Of a stretch of 6,864 bases of DNA, positions 1 to 5,306 are shown one piece after another (the first letter of the stretch is position 1; each line of letters begins with the position of its first letter). Below the pieces are notes generated by a model. The model was given only the letters and a program-made list of their open reading frames with translations. It was not told the DNA's origin and ran no database searches. The translations under genes were made by a program, and so were the position numbers. The DNA is from Candidatus Latescibacterota bacterium (GTDB lineage Bacteria > Krumholzibacteriota > Krumholzibacteriia > WVZY01 > JAKEHA01): the NCBI GenBank assembly GCA_022615275.1, contig JAKEHA010000174.1, positions 1-6,864 of the forward strand. The letters run 5' to 3'.

Positions 1-1
1 C

Positions 2-328
2 GAAGGCTCGACCATCTCCGAGCGAAGCGACGGCCGCCGTCGCCGTGATCACCCCGACCCCAGCACGGTGGAGAACGAAGCACTCGCCCAGCATCTGACG
101 CGCGTGCAGTACGTGGCGCGCGAGTTCTCGCAATTCGGGCCGGGCTATCGCTCGGATCGCGGACGCGTGTACATCCGTTACGGACCGCCCGAGCAGATCG
201 ACACGGCGCTGGACCAGCGCGCGCAGGGGGAATACGAGATCTGGCGCTACTACACCCAGAATCGCACCTTCGTGTTCTTCGACATGTTCGGCGTGGGCGA
301 CTTCAAGCTGGTGGAGGGCGACCTGTGA
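2..328 (+). CDS. GWxTD domain-containing protein, C-terminal part (5' end outside window)
   Basis: This is the last 108 codons of a gene that enters from the left edge; the frame is open from base 2 and ends with TGA at 326-328. The visible part matches the core of the GWxTD domain: an RRDHPDPSTVENE segment (the family's RDPDPxTPENE-like stretch), then a YVAREF segment, DRGRVYIRYGPPEQID, YEIWRYY and FVFFDMFGVGDFKLVEG at the end. The name-giving GWxTD motif is degenerate here, reading GYRSD (bases 143-157), but the following DRGR-YI-YGPP block is intact. The family is common in FCB-type bacteria, is usually exported, and has no established biochemical function. The N-terminus, including any signal peptide, is not visible. 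Its stop overlaps the GTG start of the next gene by four bases and contains its ribosome binding site (GGAGG at 313-317), so the two are probably translationally coupled. Confidence 0.85.
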   Translation, partial: EGSTISERSDGRRRRDHPDPSTVENEALAQHLTRVQYVAREFSQFGPGYRSDRGRVYIRYGPPEQIDTALDQRAQGEYEIWRYYTQNRTFVFFDMFGVGDFKLVEGDL

Positions 329-1953
329 GGCTCGAGCGACGGAACGCTGCGCGGCGGGCGTCGCGTCTCACCCCGCCGTCTTACGCGGCGGGGGCCCCAG
401 CCGCGACGCCCGCCGGGGGACGCGTCGCGGTACTTGCCGTCTTGTTGTTGATCGTCCTGCTCGCATCGGGCTGCGGCGGCGAGCGCGCGTCGTCGCCGAT
501 GCTCGAGCTCGCGCTCGAAACGGCGCCCAACCGGCTCGATCCCGCGCTCGCCGTGGACGTGGCGGAAGGCGAGATCTGCGCCCTCGCGTTCGACGGGCTG
601 GTGGGCCTCGCGCCCGACGGGGCGCTCTCGCCCGCACTCGCGCGCGCATGGGACACCGCGGACGGACGCCGCTACGTGTTCCACCTCGACGCGCGTGCGC
701 GCTTCTCCGACGGACATCCGGTTCGCGCGGCCGACGTGCGCGCGAGTTTCGAACGCGTGCTCGCACCGGCCACGGCGTCGCCGCGCGCGTGGGTGCTGGA
801 GCGAATCCGCGGGGCGAAGGCGTTCCGCAACGGTAGTGCGGCGTCGGTGGCGGGAATCGAAACGCCCGATGACTCGACGCTCGTGGTCGAGTTGGAAGAA
901 CCGTTCGCGCCCTTCCTGTCGATGTTGGCGTTGCCGGCCGCGCGCGTCGTCGACGTCGCGAGCGTGGGCGCGGGTGATGTGCCGGTGGGCTCGGGTCCGT
1001 GGGTGATCTCCGAGTGGGTGCGGGGCGATCGTGTGGTGCTGGTTCCCAACCCGCACCATGCGCGCCGCGCGCTCGGTATCGAAGGCGTGCGTTATCGCGT
1101 CATTCCGGAGCCGTTCACGCGTATCGCCGAGTTCGAAGCCGGCTCCATCGACGTGCTCGAGATTCCGGACGCCGAGGTGCCGCGCTTCCTCTCCGATCCC
1201 GCGCGCTCCGCACGGCTGCTCGAGCGCGCCGAGTTGCGCGTGTTCTATCTCGGGTTGAACAACGCGCGCTATCAAGACGTGCGCGTACGCCGCGCCCTCA
1301 ATCACGCTGTCAATGTGCCCGAACTCTCGCGCGTGCTGCAGGCGGGGGCCGCGATCCCCGCGCACGGCGCGATTCCGCCCGGGATTCCGGGCCACCGCGA
1401 ACGGGCCGGCTACGACTACGACCCGATGCGGGCCCAAGCGCTCCTGCGCGAAGCGGGCGCCGAGAACCTGAAGCTCGAGGTGTGGCTGCGCGAGAGCGCC
1501 GAAGGCGGACGCGTGATGGAAGCGGTGCAGGGCTACTGGCGCGCGGTGGGGGTCGACGCGACGCTGGTGCGGCGCGAGTGGAGCGCGTTCAAGGAGACGG
1601 TCAGCGCGGGCAAGGTCGACGCGTTCCTGCTGGACTGGTTCGGGGATTATCCCGACGCGGAGAATTTCCTGTTTCCCCTGTTCCACTCCGCCAACCGCGG
1701 GGGCGGCGGCAACCGTTCGTTCTTTTCGGACCCCGAGGTGGATCGCATGATCGAAGACGCGAGCCGCATGCTCGACCCGCAGGCGCGCGCGGACGCGTGC
1801 GCGCACATCGACAGCTTGGTGTTCGCGCGGGCGCCCTGGGTCTACCTCTACTTTCCCACCACCTTCCACATCGTCTCCGAACGCGTAACGGGCTACCGCC
1901 TCCCCAAGCTCTACCTCGCCAACGATTTCTCCGGCGTGCGCGTCTCGCGCTAG
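325..1953 (+). CDS. ABC transporter substrate-binding lipoprotein, family 5 (oligopeptide/dipeptide type)
   Basis: 542 residues, typical of the OppA/DppA/NikA-like family 5 binding proteins that capture peptides (or sometimes nickel, sugars or opines) outside the inner membrane. Residues 34-50 form a hydrophobic export segment ending in LLASGC, a lipobox with Cys50 as the lipidated residue. Family hallmarks follow: DGRRYVFHLDARARFSDG (113-130) then AADV-SFER (135-144); VGSGPWVISEW (221-231) with NP at 242-243; EAGSIDVLEIPD (271-282); FYLGLNNA (307-314) with RRALNHAVN (322-330); and DWFGDYPDAENFL (437-449), a segment shared with peptide binders. The GTG start is favoured by GGAGG seven bases upstream and the GTGA overlap with the previous stop. 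It gives an unusually long Arg-rich 33-residue tail before the hydrophobic core; no alternative ATG or GTG exists before the core. It precedes two permease genes. Substrate specificity cannot be read from sequence. Confidence 0.93.
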   Translation: MRLERRNAARRASRLTPPSYAAGAPAATPAGGRVAVLAVLLLIVLLASGCGGERASSPMLELALETAPNRLDPALAVDVAEGEICALAFDGLVGLAPDGALSPALARAWDTADGRRYVFHLDARARFSDGHPVRAADVRASFERVLAPATASPRAWVLERIRGAKAFRNGSAASVAGIETPDDSTLVVELEEPFAPFLSMLALPAARVVDVASVGAGDVPVGSGPWVISEWVRGDRVVLVPNPHHARRALGIEGVRYRVIPEPFTRIAEFEAGSIDVLEIPDAEVPRFLSDPARSARLLERAELRVFYLGLNNARYQDVRVRRALNHAVNVPELSRVLQAGAAIPAHGAIPPGIPGHRERAGYDYDPMRAQALLREAGAENLKLEVWLRESAEGGRVMEAVQGYWRAVGVDATLVRREWSAFKETVSAGKVDAFLLDWFGDYPDAENFLFPLFHSANRGGGGNRSFFSDPEVDRMIEDASRMLDPQARADACAHIDSLVFARAPWVYLYFPTTFHIVSERVTGYRLPKLYLANDFSGVRVSR

Positions 1954-2003
1954 GCAAACGCGAGATTGCAGCGCGCGCGGGCCTTGACCTATCCTCGCCG
2001 CGC

Positions 2004-2945
2004 ATGCTCGCCTACACATTCAGACGCATCCTGTGGTTCGTTCCCATCCTCCTCGGTGTGGCGACGGTGACGTTCCTCTTGCTCCACGTCCTGCCCGGCG
2101 ACCCGGTGCTGTCCATGGTCGGGGAGCGCTACGACGCGGAAACGCTCGCGCGCCTGCGCGCGGAGATGCACCTCGACGCTCCGCTCTACGAGCGCTACGC
2201 GCGTTACCTCGCGGATCTGGCGCGCTTCGACCTGGGGACGTCGTACGTCACGGGGGTCCCGGTGTGGGAGTCGATTCGCGGGCGCTTTCCCCACACCCTG
2301 CGCCTGGCCGCCGCGGCCATGGCGATCGCGGTGGTGTTCGGCGTCACCATCGGCGTGCTGGCGGCGTGGCGGCGCGGCTCGGCGCTCGATTACATGCTCG
2401 TCGGCGGCGCGGTGGTGGGCGTCTCCATGCCCGTCTTCTGGCTGGGCGTGCTCCTGATCTACGTCTTCTCGATGCGCCTGGGGATCCTGCCCCCGTCCGG
2501 TTTCGGCAACGGGAGCATCGCCTATCTCGTTCTGCCCGCGCTCACGCTCGCGATGGCATCGACCGCGTACATCGCACGCATCACGCGCTCGAGCGTCCTG
2601 GACGAAATTCACGAGACGTACGTCAAGGCGGCGCGCGCCAAGGGCGCGGGCGAGAGCCGGGTGTTGGTGCGTCACGCGCTGCGCAACGCGCTCCTGCCCA
2701 TCATCACGGTGGTGGGCGTCGACTTCGGGAGCTACTTGAGCGGTGCCGTGCTGACCGAGTCGATCTTCGCATGGCCGGGCCTGGGACGATTCACCCTCGA
2801 CGCGATCATGAAGCGCGACCTGCCCGCCATCCAGGGCGCGGTGTTGTTCATGGCCATCCTGTTCATGGCCGTGAACTTGCTGGTCGATCTCCTGTACGCG
2901 CGCGTCGATCCGCGCGTGAAGCTCTCGCGGGGGGCGCAGACGTGA
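2004..2945 (+). CDS. Dipeptide/oligopeptide ABC transporter permease, DppB/OppB type
   Basis: 313 residues, the usual length for the first integral membrane subunit of peptide importers. The N-terminus, MLAYTFRRILWFVPILLGV, is the classic DppB-family start with the first membrane helix, followed by LPGDP (30-34). About six hydrophobic segments lie near residues 10-30, 99-121, 131-156, 172-193, 227-249 and 276-298. The cytoplasmic EAA loop that docks on the ATPase is at 204-232 (ETYVKAARAKGAGESR, then RHALRNALLP), and the C-terminal ESIFAWPGLGR and VDPR motifs are intact. ATG 2004 is the only plausible start: no ATG, GTG or TTG lies in frame between the previous stop and it. No clear Shine-Dalgarno precedes it, and the 50-base gap after the binding-protein gene is the widest in the operon. 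The last codons overlap the next permease by GTGA. Confidence 0.95.
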   Translation: MLAYTFRRILWFVPILLGVATVTFLLLHVLPGDPVLSMVGERYDAETLARLRAEMHLDAPLYERYARYLADLARFDLGTSYVTGVPVWESIRGRFPHTLRLAAAAMAIAVVFGVTIGVLAAWRRGSALDYMLVGGAVVGVSMPVFWLGVLLIYVFSMRLGILPPSGFGNGSIAYLVLPALTLAMASTAYIARITRSSVLDEIHETYVKAARAKGAGESRVLVRHALRNALLPIITVVGVDFGSYLSGAVLTESIFAWPGLGRFTLDAIMKRDLPAIQGAVLFMAILFMAVNLLVDLLYARVDPRVKLSRGAQT

Positions 2946-3838
2946 CGTCGTCGCAGCCGGCGCGGAGATCCGCAGCCGACGTGCTGCGCGCGCGTGCGCG
3001 TCGAGCAGCGCGGCTCGTCGACGCCCATCGCGCGGGTGCGGTCGGCGCGGTGCTGATTCTCGTGGTCGTGCTCGGCGGATTGTTCGCGCCCTGGCTCGCC
3101 CCTTACGATCCCACCGCGATCGCGATGGACGACGCGCTGGAGCCGCCCAGTGTGGGCCACTGGCTCGGCACGGATGCGTTCGGGCGCGACGTGTTGAGTC
3201 GCGTGATGTACGGCGCGCGCTTCTCGCTCGAGGTAGGCGTCGTCTCCCGCCTCCTGGCGCTGATGCTGGGTACGTGCCTGGGCCTGGTCGCGGGGTACTA
3301 CGGAGGGCGCGCCGACCAGATCGTGATGCGGGTGGCCGACGTCACGCTGGCGTATCCGGGGCTCTTGCTCCTGATCGCGGTAATGGCGGCCGTGGGCCCC
3401 AGCAAGGTCGCGCTGTTTCTGGCCTTGGGTGTCGTCGGGTGGGCGGGCGTGGCACGCCTCGTGCGAGCCCAAGTGCTGTCGCTCAAGGAACGCGAGTTCG
3501 TGACCGCGATTCGCTCGCTGGGGGCACCCCACTCGCGCGTGATCGCACGTCACGTGTTTCCCAACGTGTTGACGCCGATCCTGGTGATCTTCTCGATGGG
3601 GCTGGGCGCCTCGATCATGGCTGAGTCGTCGCTCTCCTTCCTCGGGCTGGGCGCGCAACCGCCGCGGCCGAGTTGGGGCTCGATGATCAGCGGGGGGCTC
3701 GACTACCTTCGGGTAGCGCCCTGGCTCTCGCTGGCGCCCGGTATCGTCGTGACGCTCGCGGTCCTGGGCTTCAACCTTGTGGGAGACGCGTTACGCGACT
3801 TCTTCGATCCCAAGCTGGGTCGCACGCAACGAAGGTAG
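2942..3838 (+). CDS. Dipeptide/oligopeptide ABC transporter permease, DppC/OppC type
   Basis: 298 residues, partner subunit to the preceding DppB-like permease; together they form the membrane channel. An Arg-rich cytoplasmic tail (1-30) leads into the OppC N-terminal helix, GAVGAVLILVVVLGGLFAP (32-50), then LAPYDP. The signature HWLGTDAFGRDVLSRVMYGAR is at 73-93, the EAA loop (EREFVTAIRSLGAPHSRVIA, then RHVFPNVL) at about 183-210, SSLSFLGLGAQPPRPSWGSM at 229-248, and the terminal GDALRDFFDPKL at 281-292. All expected family blocks are present, so the gene looks intact. The GTG start is chosen because it sits in a GTGA overlap with the upstream stop and has a G-run (2929-2934) about seven bases upstream. 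No DppD or DppF ATPase follows; the next gene is a peptidase starting two bases after this stop. Confidence 0.94.
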   Translation: MTSSQPARRSAADVLRARARRAARLVDAHRAGAVGAVLILVVVLGGLFAPWLAPYDPTAIAMDDALEPPSVGHWLGTDAFGRDVLSRVMYGARFSLEVGVVSRLLALMLGTCLGLVAGYYGGRADQIVMRVADVTLAYPGLLLLIAVMAAVGPSKVALFLALGVVGWAGVARLVRAQVLSLKEREFVTAIRSLGAPHSRVIARHVFPNVLTPILVIFSMGLGASIMAESSLSFLGLGAQPPRPSWGSMISGGLDYLRVAPWLSLAPGIVVTLAVLGFNLVGDALRDFFDPKLGRTQRR

Positions 3839-3840
3839 GC

Positions 3841-4878
3841 ATGCTTCAAGACGTCAACGACGCTCTCGCGGCCGCGCTCGAAGAGCTCGGGCTGGACGGA
3901 CGCACGTGCTACACCCGCGTCTCCTCGCTTCCGCCCGACGGCGGGACGATCGATTTCGAGTGCAGCGACGCGGCCGTGTCCGATGCCGTGGTGGCGCGCC
4001 TTGGCCTCTCGGGCGACGACGCTCGCCGCCTGCGCGTGACGCGTCTTCCCCGTGCCGACGCTCCCGCGGCCGTGATCGTATCGAGCAGCGTCGCCGACGT
4101 GCGGCGCTCGGCGGCCCATCCATCCGAATTGGTCTCGCAGGCCGTCATGGGAGACCGCGTCTTCGTCCTCAAGCTGGAAGGCGACTGGTTCCTGGTTCGC
4201 CTGGACGACGGCTACATCGGCTGGATTCGAAGCTGGCACCTCTTCGAGACGACACCGGCGCGCGTGGCGGCTTTCACCGATCGGGCCGCCGACCGGGTCG
4301 GGGTCAATCACTCGGAAGCGCTGTCGTCGCCCTCCGACGACGCGCTTCCCGTCACCGACCTGGTCATCGGCACGCCGCTGGCCGTGACCGGCGCCGGGCC
4401 GCGCGGCTGGCAGGCGGTCGAGCTCGCGGACGGGCGAAAGGGCTTTGTCCGGAGCGCCCATGTCGAGAAGGCCCCGGGCGCCGGGGCCGTGTCCAGGGAT
4501 CGCTTGACGGCCACCGGCCTTCGGTTCCTGGGCATTCCCTACCTGTGGGGCGGATCGACGCCCAAGGGCTTCGATTGCTCCGGTCTGGTCCAGCGAATCT
4601 ACCGTCTCCACGGGGTGATCCTGCCCCGCGATTCCGACCAACAGTCGCGTTTCGGGGCGGAAAGACGGGTGGGGACGCTGGACGACCTGGCGCCTGGGGA
4701 CCTCCTCTTCTTCGGGCGCGCGGCAGAGCGCATCACCCATGTCGGCATGGCCTTGCCCGACCGGCTCTTCCTCCATGCGTACGGCCAAGTCCGTGTCAAT
4801 TCGCTAGATCCGGCTCACCCCTTGTTCGAGCCGAACCTCGCACGGGACTGGCGCTCAACGCGCGATCCGCTCGCGTAG
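3841..4878 (+). CDS. SH3-domain NlpC/P60 cysteine peptidase, YkfC-like (putative gamma-D-glutamyl-L-diamino acid endopeptidase)
   Basis: 345 residues. The C-terminal NlpC/P60 domain (about 220-345) shows FDCSGLV with catalytic Cys246, ITHVGMAL with His300, and a third polar residue His312 in LHAYG; PYLWGG (233-238), LPRDSDQQ and LAPGDLLFF are further family blocks. Before it lie two SH3-like modules: about 75-135 (SSSVADVRR, SELVSQAVMGD, GDWFLVRLDDGYIGW) and about 155-208 (ending ADGRKGFVRSAHV). This order matches YkfC-type enzymes, which cut L-Ala-gamma-D-Glu from the diamino acid in murein peptides. The first ~72 residues are an extra segment I do not recognise. No signal peptide is visible, which suggests cytoplasmic action on imported peptide. 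ATG 3841 follows the permease stop by two bases, with GAAGG five bases upstream. In Bacillus, ykfC also sits beside peptide-transport genes, supporting a murein-peptide use role; exact substrate is inferred. Confidence 0.87.
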   Translation: MLQDVNDALAAALEELGLDGRTCYTRVSSLPPDGGTIDFECSDAAVSDAVVARLGLSGDDARRLRVTRLPRADAPAAVIVSSSVADVRRSAAHPSELVSQAVMGDRVFVLKLEGDWFLVRLDDGYIGWIRSWHLFETTPARVAAFTDRAADRVGVNHSEALSSPSDDALPVTDLVIGTPLAVTGAGPRGWQAVELADGRKGFVRSAHVEKAPGAGAVSRDRLTATGLRFLGIPYLWGGSTPKGFDCSGLVQRIYRLHGVILPRDSDQQSRFGAERRVGTLDDLAPGDLLFFGRAAERITHVGMALPDRLFLHAYGQVRVNSLDPAHPLFEPNLARDWRSTRDPLA

Positions 4879-4901
4879 GCCGCTCGAAGCGCATGCGGGA
4901 G

Positions 4902-4914
4902 CCCCGTTTCGGGG
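4902..4914 (+). terminator. Short GC stem-loop after the peptidase gene, weak terminator candidate
   Basis: CCCCG (4902-4906) pairs perfectly with CGGGG (4910-4914) around a TTT loop, 23 bases after the peptidase stop. No T-tract follows on the + strand, so intrinsic termination is doubtful. GGGGT (4911-4915) could instead pair with ACCCC (4935-4939). It may be an RNA 3'-end stabiliser or a chance stem. Confidence 0.3.
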
Positions 4915-4949
4915 TCGTGAAACCCTTCCCGAGTACCCCAAAAAGAATG

Positions 4950-4977
4950 TTGACACGTCTTGGCGGGCGCCGATAAA
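4950..4977 (+). promoter_or_regulatory. Putative sigma70-like promoter for the outer-membrane protein gene and its leader
   Basis: A perfect -35 hexamer TTGACA (4950-4955) is followed after 16 bases by GATAAA (4972-4977, 4 of 6 to TATAAT). An A5 tract (4940-4944) just upstream could act as an UP-like element. The local AT-richness (AAAAAGAATGTTGACA and GATAAATTT) stands out from its GC-rich surroundings. TAAATTTC (4974-4981) also resembles the Bacteroidota -7 element TAnnTTTG, with TTG 21 bases before it. Transcription would start near 4985 and give a leader of about 320 bases. It is the best promoter in the window. Confidence 0.6.
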
Positions 4978-5140
4978 TTTCGCGCTCAAAGCTGGAAGCG
5001 TCCCTTTCGGGGCGTTTCCCCGGGAGCTTCAGCCCGCAATGTCGGGTGCCGGAAGTCAAAACCGGGGGGCGTGGGCGAGCAGGCCGCGCGATTGATGACT
5101 CGTGGGTGGCCTCGCGGCCGCCAACAGACGTGCCTTCGTA

Positions 5141-5153
5141 AGAGGAGGTGATC
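5141..5153 (+). promoter_or_regulatory. Orphan extended Shine-Dalgarno sequence inside the leader
   Basis: AGGAGGTGATC (5143-5153) is an 11-base complement to the conserved 3' end of 16S rRNA (GATCACCTCCT), longer than most genuine ribosome binding sites. No ATG, GTG or TTG occurs at normal spacing; the nearest forward candidate is TTG at 5165, 16 bases after GGAGG. Its first nine bases, AGAGGAGGT, recur exactly at the real site 5294-5302. It could be a ribosome standby site or the remnant of a lost start. Confidence 0.45.
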
Positions 5154-5293
5154 GGCTCGGGGAATTGATCGACGCGCCGAAGAGGCGCACACCCAACGGA
5201 GCACCCGTCGGGCGTTCGAAGAACGTAGCCGGAAATTAACGGGAATGGGCCGGTGGTGACCGGCAATCGATCGTGAAGAACGCCATTCCCACC

Positions 5294-5302
5294 AGAGGAG
5301 GT
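5294..5302 (+). promoter_or_regulatory. Strong Shine-Dalgarno for the outer-membrane protein gene
   Basis: AGAGGAGGT ends four bases before ATG 5307, fixing that start codon. It lies only three bases after the closing strand of the 5241-5290 stem, so folding of that stem could affect ribosome access. It is the strongest start signal of any gene in the window, consistent with high expression. Confidence 0.85.
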
Positions 5303-5306
5303 CAAT

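Larger units (their letters stand above)
4985..5306 (+). promoter_or_regulatory. Long structured 5' leader of the outer-membrane protein gene, class unknown
   Basis: Between the putative promoter and the start codon at 5307 lie about 320 bases with no convincing gene but many perfect or near-perfect stems. GCTG-AAG (4991-4998, one bulged G) pairs with CTTCAGC (5027-5033) and encloses 4999-5004/5009-5014. GGTGGCC (5105-5111) pairs with GGCCGCC (5116-5122) over a TCGC loop. GCGCC (5174-5178) pairs with GGCGC (5184-5188). ACGG (5196-5199) pairs with CCGT (5205-5208). CGTTC (5213-5217) pairs with GAACG (5221-5225). GGGAATGG (5241-5248) pairs with CCATTCCC (5283-5290), enclosing GCCGGT/ACCGGC (5249-5254/5259-5264). 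I tried to fit cobalamin, TPP, SAM, glycine, fluoride and c-di-GMP consensus elements by eye and found none. It could be a cis-regulatory RNA or a separate small RNA; that it is functional is inference. Confidence 0.4.

Noticed and set aside
999..2003. In-frame upstream extension of the DppB-like permease
   Set aside because: The extension is an Arg-rich out-of-frame translation of the binding-protein gene. The family N-terminus starts exactly at ATG 2004.
1983..2003. Internal promoter with TTGACC before the DppB-like permease
   Set aside because: The hexamer lies too close to the start codon, and no -10 element sits at the right distance in the GC-rich sequence that follows.
250..2019. Very long open frame on the - strand opposite the binding-protein gene (589 codons)
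   Set aside because: GC-rich codon bias leaves the antisense frame open. Its translation is Arg/His/Ala-rich without family motifs, while the + strand has clear family 5 hallmarks.
5143..5170. Possible antisense 16S rRNA fragment, because of the match to its 3' end
   Set aside because: The match stops after 11 bases. The adjoining sequence does not continue into the conserved 16S 3' region, so an orphan Shine-Dalgarno is the better reading.
4985..5300. Known riboswitch (cobalamin, TPP, SAM, glycine, fluoride or c-di-GMP)
   Set aside because: Fragments such as GGTGCC look suggestive, but none of the conserved core boxes of these classes appears in the right order.
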